48,390 nucleotides of DNA. Origin: an uncultured Bacteroidaceae bacterium (GTDB lineage: Bacteria > Bacteroidota > Bacteroidia > Bacteroidales > Bacteroidaceae). Positions 1 to 6,936 of the stretch are shown here, in pieces (within the stretch, counting starts at the first letter, position 1; each line of letters begins with the position of its first letter). Below the pieces are notes generated by a model. The model was not told where the DNA came from. It saw only the letters and a program-made list of their open reading frames with translations, and did not search any database. The stretch spans positions 1 to 48,390 of the forward strand of contig CAJORF010000117.1 of assembly GCA_905236985.1 (NCBI GenBank), written 5' to 3'. A program made the translations under genes and the position numbers.

Positions 1-1148
1 ATCTTCACCATGGCAGCACCGGTGCGCTTACCGTTACGGGTCTGCAGGAACCACAGCTTGCCCTCCTGAACGGTGAACTCCATGTCCTGCATGTCGCGAT
101 AGTGCTCCTCGAGCTTGGTCTGGATCTCGTCGAGCTGCTTGTAGATCTCGGGCATAGCCTCTTCCATGGAGGGATACTTCACGGCACGCTCGCCCTCGCT
201 GATGCCAGCGCGCTCAGCCCAACGCTGAGAACCGATCTTGGTGATCTGCTGCGGAGTGCGGATACCGGCTACGACGTCTTCGCCCTGAGCGTTGACGAGG
301 TACTCGCCGTTGAAGAGGTTCTCGCCGTTGGCGGCATCGCGGCTGAAGCAAACGCCCGTTGCGCTGGTGTCGCCCATGTTACCGAATACCATGGCCATTA
401 CGCTGACGGCGGTTCCCCACTCATCGGGAATTCCTTCCATCTTACGATAGAGGATGGCGCGCTCGTTCATCCAGCTGCGGAACACAGCGCAGATAGCACC
501 CCAGAGTTGCTCGATAGGATCATTGGGGAAGTCCTTGCCCGTGCGTTCCTTAATAGCTTTCTTGAAGCGGGCGACGAGTTCCTTGAGTTCTTCGACGCTG
601 AGGTCCTTGTCGAGCTTCACGCCGCGGATGGCCTTGACCTGCTCGATGATCTCCTCGAAGGGGTCGATGTCGGTCTTGTTGGCGGGCTTGAGTTCGAGCA
701 CCACGTCGCCGTACATCTGCACGAAGCGGCGGTAGCTGTCATACACGAAGTGGGGGTTGCCGGTCTTCTTGACCATGCCCTCAGCCACCTCGTCGTTCAG
801 ACCCAGGTTCAGGATGGTGTCCATCATACCGGGCATGGAAGCACGTGCACCTGAACGTACGCTGACGAGCAGCGGGTTCTGGGCATCGCCGAACTTGGAG
901 TTCATGAGCTTCTCGATGTGAGCCACAGCGGCCATCACGTCGTCGTTGAGCAGCTCCATGATCTTCTCCTGACCCACCTCGTAGTACTCGTTGCACACGT
1001 CAGTGGTGATGGTGAAGCCCGGAGGCACAGGAACGCCGATAAGATTCATTTCGGCCAGGTTGGCACCCTTGCCACCCAGCTGTTCGCGCATTTGCGCATT
1101 ACCTTCAGCTTGTCCGTTACCGAAGGTGTAAACACGTTTTTGACTCAT
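1..1148 (-). CDS. ppdK: Pyruvate, phosphate dikinase (5' part of gene; runs off the window start)
   Basis: The minus strand is open from ATG at 1148 to the window edge, about 382 codons. The protein starts [16 protein letters not shown] and continues with [41 protein letters not shown], and [17 protein letters not shown]. These are hallmarks of the ATP-grasp nucleotide-binding domain of pyruvate, phosphate dikinase. The family interconverts pyruvate + ATP + Pi and PEP + AMP + PPi in the cytoplasm, and anaerobic Bacteroidales use it at the PEP/pyruvate node. The phospho-histidine swivelling domain and the PEP/pyruvate-binding barrel lie outside the window. The ATG fits the family N-terminus, with a minus-strand TATCTTTG box about 65 bp upstream. 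It is divergent from the endonuclease gene. Identity is very secure; only the 3' part is missing. Confidence 0.96.
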   Translation of the reverse strand, partial: MSQKRVYTFGNGQAEGNAQMREQLGGKGANLAEMNLIGVPVPPGFTITTDVCNEYYEVGQEKIMELLNDDVMAAVAHIEKLMNSKFGDAQNPLLVSVRSGARASMPGMMDTILNLGLNDEVAEGMVKKTGNPHFVYDSYRRFVQMYGDVVLELKPANKTDIDPFEEIIEQVKAIRGVKLDKDLSVEELKELVARFKKAIKERTGKDFPNDPIEQLWGAICAVFRSWMNERAILYRKMEGIPDEWGTAVSVMAMVFGNMGDTSATGVCFSRDAANGENLFNGEYLVNAQGEDVVAGIRTPQQITKIGSQRWAERAGISEGERAVKYPSMEEAMPEIYKQLDEIQTKLEEHYRDMQDMEFTVQEGKLWFLQTRNGKRTGAAMVK

Positions 1149-1212
1149 TAGTTTTAGGACTATAATTAATGAATAAAGTGATGAATTCTTCTTTTTGGAG
1201 TTTTTACGGCGG

Positions 1213-1220
1213 CAAAGATA
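1213..1220 (-). promoter_or_regulatory. Bacteroidetes -7 promoter box for ppdK
   Basis: Minus-strand TATCTTTG matches the TAnnTTTG -7 consensus of the Bacteroidetes primary sigma factor. It lies about 65 bp before the ppdK ATG. No clean TTTG -33 box is seen at 19-21 bp upstream. Confidence 0.6.
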
Positions 1221-1272
1221 TGAATTTTTTTTGAAACGACGGCAAGGATTCCTTACTTTTTTTGTGAAAAGC

Positions 1273-1303
1273 TTTGTGGGTTCAAGTAAATGAGCTACCT
1301 TTG
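1273..1303 (+). promoter_or_regulatory. Promoter of the endonuclease I gene
   Basis: TTTG at 1273-1276 and TACCTTTG at 1296-1303 are 19 bp apart, a full match to the Bacteroidetes -33/-7 consensus. The expected start of transcription is near 1309, giving a leader of about 15 nt before ATG 1324. The promoter probably also serves truA, which overlaps the end of the gene. Confidence 0.75.
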
Positions 1304-1323
1304 CGGCAAAGAAACGAAAGAAA

Positions 1324-2820
1324 ATGAAAAAATGTATCTTTTACGGTGTCTTTATGGCACTGATGATGTCCATCCCGACATCGACTCGTGCGTTTGACTT
1401 CAAGACCTACTATGGTTCGGCTGACAAGAAGCAGAAATCCGACCTGAAACTGGCTTTAAAAGACATCATAGCCAATCATAAGAAGTTAAGCTATAGCAGC
1501 CTGTGGACATACTACGAGAAAGTCGATTACATCCCCACATCCGATGGCCGCAAGCAGGTCTTCGACTACTACTCCGACGAGGTGGCCTATTTCCCTGAGC
1601 CCGGCTCAATGAATAAGGAACATACCGTGCCGCAGTCGTGGTGGGGCGGTGGCACAGGCGTTGCTCAAGGCAGCGATATCTTCCAAGTGCTGCCGTCTGA
1701 CAAGAATGCCAACAGCGCCAAGAGCAGCTATCCGCTTGGCGTGGTCACGGGCTCTGTCACCTATCCCAAGGCTGGCGTGAGCAACACACGCATGAAGGTG
1801 GGAAAGGATTCAAACGGAAAATCAGTCTTTGAACCATGCGACGAATACAAGGGTGATTTTGCTCGCATCTATATGTACGTCGCCACCTGCTATTCCGATG
1901 TTACTTGGCAGCGACAGAACGACTTAGGTTGTGTGTTGAAGAAGGAAGACTGGCCTACGTTTACGTCGGATGACTTTATTAAAATGCTCCTGAAATGGTG
2001 CCGTGAAGATCCCGTATCGGACTGGGAAGTGACGCGCAATGAGCGTTGCTACGCCGTTCAGGGCAACCGCAATCCCTTCATCGACTTCCCCTCCCTCCAT
2101 GAGTTCATTTGGGGCGACAGCATCAGCTACGTCTTTGATATCTCACTGCCTCACGGACAATTGGATTACCATCCTGGAGACAACCCGGACAATCCAGATA
2201 ATCCTGACAATCCAGATAACCCGGACAACCCGGACAACCCGGATAATCCAGATAACCCCCTCAACCCCGATGCCGAATCGGGTACGATTGAGCTCGCCAA
2301 GCTCTCATGGAACGGTGCTACCCACCCGACGTATGGTGTAGGTTTCAGTGCCACAACGAACGGGCTGACGCTGAGCTACTACAAGGCCGCTTCCACCGTG
2401 ACGCCTGTGAACATTAATTCCAATAATGAGTTCCGCTTCTACGACCAGTCGGTCTTCATGATCGAAGGTGCTGAGGTCGTGGGTGTGACCTTCTACGACA
2501 ACGGCGGCTCCAAGAGTGGTTGTAGCATCAGTATCGGTGATGATGTCTATTCATTTGACGGCGAAAAGAAAATCACCTGGACGGGGTCGATGAATCCTTT
2601 CATCTGCACCGCAAATAAGCAAATTCGTATCTCAGTCATTGATGTCGCCATAGCCAAGAACGACGAGGATGCCATCAACCCCAACTTCATGTCGCCTGTA
2701 GCCGACCCGTGCGCAGTCTTTGATGCCAATGGTCGTTACCTCGGTCATTCCATCCCCGCCCGTAAAGGTATTTACATTGTTCGGCAGGATGGTAATACCT
2801 ATAAGCGATACGTGAAATAA
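1324..2820 (+). CDS. Secreted endonuclease I family nuclease with DNP linker and T9SS-like C-terminus
   Basis: 498 aa. A signal peptide (about residues 1-23, ending STRA) precedes an endonuclease I (EndA/Bsn-type) domain at roughly 30-275. It contains [13 protein letters not shown], the histidine-containing metal/active-site motif, and later [18 protein letters not shown] linker of nine DNP triplets (nt 2179-2259) leads to a beta-sandwich-like region (about 315-455). The last 35 residues ([11 protein letters not shown]...[17 protein letters not shown]) resemble type A T9SS sorting domains. The family cleaves DNA and RNA non-specifically with a metal ion; here it probably acts at the surface or in the medium, in nutrient scavenging or matrix degradation. 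The stop overlaps the truA start (TAATG). Nuclease identity is strong; the export route is inferred. Confidence 0.9.
   Translation: MKKCIFYGVFMALMMSIPTSTRAFDFKTYYGSADKKQKSDLKLALKDIIANHKKLSYSSLWTYYEKVDYIPTSDGRKQVFDYYSDEVAYFPEPGSMNKEHTVPQSWWGGGTGVAQGSDIFQVLPSDKNANSAKSSYPLGVVTGSVTYPKAGVSNTRMKVGKDSNGKSVFEPCDEYKGDFARIYMYVATCYSDVTWQRQNDLGCVLKKEDWPTFTSDDFIKMLLKWCREDPVSDWEVTRNERCYAVQGNRNPFIDFPSLHEFIWGDSISYVFDISLPHGQLDYHPGDNPDNPDNPDNPDNPDNPDNPDNPDNPLNPDAESGTIELAKLSWNGATHPTYGVGFSATTNGLTLSYYKAASTVTPVNINSNNEFRFYDQSVFMIEGAEVVGVTFYDNGGSKSGCSISIGDDVYSFDGEKKITWTGSMNPFICTANKQIRISVIDVAIAKNDEDAINPNFMSPVADPCAVFDANGRYLGHSIPARKGIYIVRQDGNTYKRYVK
2179..2259 (+). repeat. 9-bp coding microsatellite encoding (Asp-Asn-Pro)9
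   Basis: Nine in-frame 9-bp units of the form GAYAAYCCN lie between the nuclease domain and the C-terminal domain. Several units are identical, so slippage could change linker length in 3-residue steps without a frameshift. Confidence 0.9.
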
Positions 2821-3581
2821 TGCGTTATTTCATTGAACTCAGCTATGATGGCACAGCCTACCACGGTTGGCAGATACAACCCAATGGCAATAGTGTGCAG
2901 GAGACGCTGCAGCGTGCGCTCTCGATGCTGCTGCGCGAGGAGATAGCTGTCACAGGCGCAGGTCGCACGGATGCGGGTGTCCATGCAGCCATGATGGTGG
3001 CGCATTTCGATGCCGCTGCGCTTCCCGTTCCCAAGGTGGAGGCTCGTCCCCAGACCGCCTGCGACTACTTGGTCTATCGTCTGAATGGCATCTTGCCCAA
3101 TGACATCGCCATCCATCGCATCTATCCCGTCGCCGATGACATGCACGCCCGTTTCTCTGCGCGCTCGCGTACCTATTATTATTACATACATACGCGCAAG
3201 TCGCCTTTCCTGCGCGACCGCTCGTGGCGGCTCGTTCACACCCCCGACTTCGAGGCGATGAACCGTGCCGCCGCAATGCTCCTCGATTTCGAGGACTTCA
3301 CCAGCTTCTCGAAGGTGAACACCGACACCAAGACCAACATCTGTCACGTCACCTCTGCCCGCTGGGTACAACTCTCTGACCATGAGTGGCGCTTCGAGAT
3401 CACCGCTGACCGCTTCCTCCGCAATATGGTACGCGCCATCGTCGGTACGCTCATGGAAGTCGGACGCGGTACCCTTACCCTCGACGGCTTCCGCGAGGTC
3501 ATCGAACAGAAGAACCGCTCCGCCGCAGGTGACAGCGTACCGGCGCGAGGCCTGTTCCTTGTTGAGGTAAAGTATAGCTGA
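2820..3581 (+). CDS. truA: tRNA pseudouridine(38-40) synthase TruA
   Basis: 253 aa, the usual TruA length. The N-terminus [18 protein letters not shown] and the motif GAGRTDAGVHA are diagnostic; the Asp in RTDAG (about residue 51) is the family's catalytic nucleophile. RFLRNMVRAIVGTL near the C-terminus is the second conserved block. The enzyme isomerises uridines 38-40 in the anticodon arm of tRNAs in the cytoplasm. The ATG shares one base with the upstream TAA (TAATG), so translational coupling is likely although the two products are functionally unrelated. The DMT transporter starts 8 bp downstream. Confidence 0.97.
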   Translation: MRYFIELSYDGTAYHGWQIQPNGNSVQETLQRALSMLLREEIAVTGAGRTDAGVHAAMMVAHFDAAALPVPKVEARPQTACDYLVYRLNGILPNDIAIHRIYPVADDMHARFSARSRTYYYYIHTRKSPFLRDRSWRLVHTPDFEAMNRAAAMLLDFEDFTSFSKVNTDTKTNICHVTSARWVQLSDHEWRFEITADRFLRNMVRAIVGTLMEVGRGTLTLDGFREVIEQKNRSAAGDSVPARGLFLVEVKYS

Positions 3582-3589
3582 CTCTCCTT

Positions 3590-4570
3590 ATGTGGTTATT
3601 CCTCGCTTTCACTTCTGCCGCCCTGCTCGGATTCTATGATGTCTTCAAGAAACAAGCCTTGAAGGGCCATCCTGTCGTGCCCGTCCTGACGCTGAATACG
3701 CTGTTCTGCTCGCTCATCTTCTTGCCTTTCGTCATACTGTCTGCGATGGGACGGATTGACGAGACGTCCATCTTCTACGTTCCTGTCTGCGGATGGGAAG
3801 TGCATCAGTATATCGTGCTCAAGGCCATCATTGTCCTTTCGTCGTGGCTCTGCGGCTACATCGCCATCAAGAACCTGCCGCTGACCATCGTCGGTCCCAT
3901 CAATGCTACGCGCCCTGTCATGGTACTCCTGGGTGCTATCCTCGTCTTCGGCGAACGCCTGAACCTCTATCAATGGATTGGTGTGCTGCTGGCCATCTTC
4001 AGCTTCTTTCTGCTCAGTCGCAGTGGCAAGAAGGAGGGCATCGACTTCCGCCACAACCGCTGGATCATCCTGGCAGTCCTCGCCTCCGCTTTTGGTGCTA
4101 TAAGCGGCCTCTACGACAAGTACCTCCTCGCACCCGTGGAGTCGGGTGGGGTAGGGCTCAACCGTATGGTGGTCCAGAGCTTCTTCACCTTCTATCAGTT
4201 CCTGATGATGGTAGTGGTATGGATAGTCCTCCGCCCCCCTCTCCGCTCCCCTGAAGTGGGGAGTACCTGCGCGCAGCTCGCGAGCGTAGCGAGGCTCTCC
4301 CCCTTACGGGGGAGCGGGGAGAGGGTCTTATGGGGGTGGGTCTTCATCCCCCTTGTCTCCATCTTCTTGTCGATGGCTGACTTCGTCTATTTCTACGCCC
4401 TCAGCCTGCCCACAGCTCTGATCTCCGTTGTCTCGATGATCCGTCGCAGCAGCGTCCTCGTCAGCTTCACCGTCGGTGCCCTCGTTTTCCATGAGAAGAA
4501 CCTGCGGTCAAAAGCCATCGACCTCGCCCTCGTCCTACTCAGCATGCTCTTCCTTTATCTCGGCAGCTAA
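3590..4570 (+). CDS. DMT/EamA-type inner-membrane transporter with an inserted palindromic element
   Basis: 326 aa with about ten hydrophobic segments and the two-fold architecture of drug/metabolite transporters. Examples are GFYDVFKKQALKG in the first half, IVGPINATRPVMVLLGAILVFGERL closing it, and LYDKYLLAPVESGGVG opening the second. The substrate cannot be told. It lies 8 bp after truA. Between the sixth and seventh membrane segments the frame is filled by a low-complexity stretch (about residues 214-250) encoded by a GC-rich, hairpin-rich segment at about 4230-4340 that looks foreign. The frame stays open through it, so the protein may still work with an enlarged loop. The C-terminus FHEKNLRSKAIDL...LYLGS is normal for the family. 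Confidence 0.85.
   Translation: MWLFLAFTSAALLGFYDVFKKQALKGHPVVPVLTLNTLFCSLIFLPFVILSAMGRIDETSIFYVPVCGWEVHQYIVLKAIIVLSSWLCGYIAIKNLPLTIVGPINATRPVMVLLGAILVFGERLNLYQWIGVLLAIFSFFLLSRSGKKEGIDFRHNRWIILAVLASAFGAISGLYDKYLLAPVESGGVGLNRMVVQSFFTFYQFLMMVVVWIVLRPPLRSPEVGSTCAQLASVARLSPLRGSGERVLWGWVFIPLVSIFLSMADFVYFYALSLPTALISVVSMIRRSSVLVSFTVGALVFHEKNLRSKAIDLALVLLSMLFLYLGS
4230..4340 (+). repeat. GC-rich triple-hairpin palindromic element inside the transporter gene
   Basis: Three back-to-back hairpins are visible: CTCCCC-TGAAGT-GGGGAG (4246-4263), overlapping palindromes CTGCGCGCAG and GCTCGCGAGC (4267-4285), and CTCCCCC-TTAC-GGGGGAG (4297-4314). The outer arms (about 4234-4251 and 4308-4327) can also pair over the whole unit. 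The composition differs sharply from the flanking coding DNA. It looks like a REP/MITE-like intergenic repeat that landed in a gene. Confidence 0.7.
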
Positions 4571-4584
4571 GGCATTCTGCCTCA

Positions 4585-4665
4585 CACGTCTATACATAAA
4601 CCCTTACACGTCTATACATAAACCCTTACACGTCTATACGTACACCCTTACACGTCTATACGTAT
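4585..4665 (+). repeat. 22-bp tandem array A (about 3.7 units)
   Basis: CACGTCTATAC recurs at 4585, 4607, 4629 and 4651, an exact 22-bp period. Each full unit ends in ACCCTTA. The last unit is partial. It starts just after the transporter stop. Confidence 0.9.
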
Positions 4666-4700
4666 CTCTCAACGCTCGAAAAAAAACAAATTTTAATTCT

Positions 4701-4756
4701 AAATAGGTGTCAGGTGTCAGCCGCACCCCTTCTCTCCTGACACCTGACACCTATTT
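4701..4756 (+). repeat. Perfect 19-bp inverted repeat (hairpin) containing a dispersed repeat
   Basis: AAATAGGTGTCAGGTGTCA at 4701-4719 and its exact reverse complement at 4738-4756 enclose an 18-bp loop. Each arm holds two GGTGTCA half-units. The right arm and what follows recur as a direct repeat at 21361. Confidence 0.9.
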
Positions 4757-4783
4757 CAAACAAAATTTATTTATCTTTCAGCC
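4735..4783 (+). repeat. 49-bp direct repeat, upstream copy
   Basis: The first 34 bp are identical to 21361-21394, and the next 15 bp match 21395-21409 at 11 positions, ending in TTTCAGCC in both. Same orientation. The two copies bracket the 5393-21353 gene block. Confidence 0.88.
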
Positions 4784-4889
4784 CACACCCTTATAGCTTT
4801 TCGCCCACACCCTTATAGCTTTTCGCTCAAACCCTTATAGCTTTTCGCTCAAACCCTTATAGCTTTTTGGCAAAACCCTTAAGGGTTTT
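4782..4889 (+). repeat. 22-bp tandem array B (about 5 units), ending in an 18-bp palindrome
   Basis: CCCTTA recurs at 4788, 4810, 4832, 4854 and 4876, again exactly 22 bp apart, in units of the type CAAACCCTTATAGCTTTTCG. The last unit turns into the perfect palindrome AAAACCCTTAAGGGTTTT (4872-4889). Array B shares both the period and the ACCCTTA core with array A but differs elsewhere. Confidence 0.9.
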
Positions 4890-4949
4890 CAGAATCGACC
4901 GTTACCACCTTCCTGCACAACACATATCCCTTAATTTTCAACCAATACA

Positions 4950-4983
4950 GCCTCTCCCCACCACTTCGGAGGGGCTTTTTTTT
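4950..4983 (+). terminator. Rho-independent terminator
   Basis: GCCTCTCC (4950-4957) pairs with GGAGGGGC (4968-4975) over 8 bp including one G-U pair, with a 10-nt loop, followed by eight T residues. It would end transcripts from the endA-truA-transporter unit after reading through the repeat arrays, about 380 bp beyond the transporter stop. Confidence 0.7.
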
Positions 4984-5011
4984 GCGTGAAAGCAAAAAAA
5001 ATGGTGATAAT

Positions 5012-5043
5012 TTTGGCAAAATCGCGAAATATCACTTACTTTG
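5012..5043 (+). promoter_or_regulatory. Promoter for the structured leader RNA and the downstream operon
   Basis: TTTG at 5012-5015, a 21-bp spacer, then TACTTTG at 5037-5043 (one base shorter than TAnnTTTG). Transcription would start near 5049, leaving about 340 nt before ATG 5393. It is the only convincing promoter found between the terminator at 4983 and the operon. Confidence 0.55.
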
Positions 5044-5154
5044 CGGTGTGATAGTGCTTATTCGGACTTTTCGCGATAAAGCGGGAGCTGATTTGAAGAA
5101 CTTTCACTGCCGACAGCGGTCTGGCACATAACTTATTTGAAATAAACGAAACGT

Positions 5155-5340
5155 TATGCTCTTCTCTTGCAAGCTGAAAACGTAGGAAATTTTCATCATT
5201 GCAAAGCCCCCCGGAGACCTGTAATAATGGCCTTTGGGTAGAACGAAGACAGACATGGTAGCTTCACGCGTTAGCATGGAACTGAACTATATCATCTTTT
5301 CTACCCAGGTATTCCTACGGCCTTCAGCTTGAAGATGTGG
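5155..5340 (+). ncRNA. Structured RNA of about 185 nt: 6S-like RNA or cis-acting leader
   Basis: Long-range pairing closes the segment. AAGCTGAA (5171-5178) pairs with TTCAGCTT (5323-5330), and CGTAGGAA (5181-5188) with TTCCTACG (5312-5319). TCTTC (5160-5164) can extend the stem with GAAGA (5331-5335). Inside, GGGTAGAA (5236-5243) pairs with TTCTACCC (5299-5306), plus CC/GG at the base. The 5' strand between the stems (about 40 nt) is unpaired opposite almost nothing, so the fold is closing stem - one-sided bubble - terminal arm. Size and shape recall 6S RNA (ssrS), but the bubble is more lopsided than in classical 6S and I cannot confirm identity. No U-tract follows, so it could be processed from, or act on, the operon mRNA starting 53 nt later. 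Structure fairly sure, identity open. Confidence 0.5.
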
Positions 5341-5392
5341 ACATACAGTTCCGCGTTTCAGTTATGAATGTACATCATCTCACAATATTCAC

Positions 5393-6916
5393 ATGAGAAC
5401 ATTATTCAAGACAACCTTACTCATGGTCGCGGTACTGTTTGCCGTGACCTTTAACGTTCACGCTCGGTCGTGGCGCATCAACAATAACGCCAACCGCAAG
5501 GCGCACTTCTCGGACATTAATGATGCTATGCGAAGCAACGAGGTGCAAGACGGCGACACGCTGTATCTTGATCCTGGATGCAACTTGACAACACAGCAAG
5601 ATGTGACGAAGCAGGTCACGATTATTGGAACAGGCTACTTCCTTCCTAATGAAAACTACCTTGCTACCATCAGTGGAACTATTAACCTGAAGGCATCAGG
5701 CATTCGGCTTTCAGGAGTCTGCATGACATACCGAACATGTCTGTATGCGCCCAACATCGTACTTGAACGATGCCGGACATCATGGATTCGTGGCTTCACC
5801 AATTCCCAATACGCTATCATACGCGAATGTTACAACCTTTTCATTTCCGGTTATGGTAAGACCAGCCAGGAATCTGCCAATTGGACTATAGAGAATTGTT
5901 TCATCTATGCCTCACATGGCAATTCACATACCATATACGATCTGTATAAAGCCACTCTTATTAACAACTATATTGTGAGCATCAGTAGTAATTACTGCTT
6001 CAATAACTTAAGTTCATGCGTGCTCTCAAACAATATCATTATGAACACCAGCAATGCCAATCGCTTGTTCAATGCCTGTTCAGAGATGCAATGCAATAAC
6101 AATGTAATGTCCTGTGCCGAGACAGCTGCTACTGACATGCCAAATAATCTGTTCCTCAATTCCACTCAGGAACAGACGCTGTTCACTCTCGATGGCACCA
6201 ACGACCAACGCTACGAGCTGAAAGAGGACAGCCCAGCTAAGGGCGCGGCCAACGATGGTGGCGATTGCGGGCCGTCGGGAGGCGAGTTTCCATACGTCTG
6301 CTCCGGCTTCCCATTTGGAATCCCACAAATTAAAAGCAATCACGATGCATGGTCGGCCCTTCCCACTGATGTATTTCCATCGGGCCACACAATAACCCTC
6401 AATGGAGCCGTAGTGACGTTTGGCTCACCCGATGATACAGCCAATTCGTGGACCTGGCATACCAACAACCAAGGTCTTATCCCAACGCAGGTGCCTTCGG
6501 CCGATGGCACTTTAGCCACCATCATCAAAACGTTCTCTTCGGAAGCTCCTTTTGACCCGCTGCCCACCCATGGCTGTTTCTTTAAGATAGAGCCCACCAC
6601 GATTGGCACCTTCACCATAGGCGGTATTGTAGCTGTTGGAGGGAATCAGCCTGTTGTCTTTGCCTCTGCGCTGAAAGATGCCCCAACAACCATCACTGCC
6701 GTAAATCTTCAGCCATACAACAGTGCAGTAAAGTCGTGGAGTTATAACGTTGATGCTAACCATGTTTATTATTTCTTTGAGTTAGCCTATCCTAATTACC
6801 TTACTGGATACCGCTTCACAGTACAATCCCTTTCCTTCGCGGAACGAACTGTAAGCAATAGTCCAAAGGACGGACAAGTCACCATAACTCAACAAGTAAC
6901 ACTTCAGAATAAATAA
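5393..6916 (+). CDS. Secreted right-handed beta-helix (pectate-lyase-like fold) protein, first paralogue
   Basis: 507 aa. Signal peptide about 1-24 (ends NVHA). Then RSWRINNNANRKAHFSDIND and DGDTLYLDPGC, a start also found in the next gene, followed by short Asn/Ile-rich beta-helix rungs such as SNNIIMNTSNANRLFNAC and CNNNVMS (about 60-260). The segment around PAKGAANDGGDCGPSGGEFPYV (about 280-300) closes the helix. A further beta-rich domain of unknown type occupies about 310-490. The C-terminus (SPKDGQVTITQQVTLQNK) is neither a T9SS sorting domain nor a dockerin. I see no catalytic residues that would prove lyase activity, so polysaccharide binding or cleavage is only a possibility. First gene of the operon; 20 bp separate it from its paralogue. 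Confidence 0.8.
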   Translation: MRTLFKTTLLMVAVLFAVTFNVHARSWRINNNANRKAHFSDINDAMRSNEVQDGDTLYLDPGCNLTTQQDVTKQVTIIGTGYFLPNENYLATISGTINLKASGIRLSGVCMTYRTCLYAPNIVLERCRTSWIRGFTNSQYAIIRECYNLFISGYGKTSQESANWTIENCFIYASHGNSHTIYDLYKATLINNYIVSISSNYCFNNLSSCVLSNNIIMNTSNANRLFNACSEMQCNNNVMSCAETAATDMPNNLFLNSTQEQTLFTLDGTNDQRYELKEDSPAKGAANDGGDCGPSGGEFPYVCSGFPFGIPQIKSNHDAWSALPTDVFPSGHTITLNGAVVTFGSPDDTANSWTWHTNNQGLIPTQVPSADGTLATIIKTFSSEAPFDPLPTHGCFFKIEPTTIGTFTIGGIVAVGGNQPVVFASALKDAPTTITAVNLQPYNSAVKSWSYNVDANHVYYFFELAYPNYLTGYRFTVQSLSFAERTVSNSPKDGQVTITQQVTLQNK

Positions 6917-6936
6917 CAAATAAAACGATAACAATT

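Larger units (their letters stand above)
4571..5392. other. 822-bp non-coding region between the transporter and the secreted-protein operon
   Basis: No credible gene on either strand. In order it holds array A, the 19-bp inverted repeat with the dispersed 49-bp repeat, array B, a rho-independent terminator, a promoter (5012-5043) and a structured RNA segment (5155-5340). The last 50 bp before ATG 5393 show no further structure. Confidence 0.8.

Noticed and set aside
102..854. Open frame of 250 codons on the plus strand in the ppdK region
   Set aside because: It is the complement of a clearly recognisable ppdK sequence and has the Leu/His/Val-rich composition of a shadow frame.
4585..4889. 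CRISPR array
   Set aside because: The arrays are contiguous 22-bp tandem repeats with no unique spacers, and no cas genes are present.
4701..5043. Invertible (phase-variable) promoter
   Set aside because: The inverted repeat has only an 18-bp loop and does not enclose the promoter; no invertase gene is nearby.
5080..5140. tmRNA 5' end (GGGAGCTGATTTGAAG resembles GGGGCTGATT)
   Set aside because: No tRNA-like 3' half, CCA end or tag reading frame was found in the next 400 bp.
5155..5340. Known riboswitch (cobalamin, TPP, SAM, FMN)
   Set aside because: None of their conserved core sequences is present, and the downstream gene is not of the usual regulated kind.
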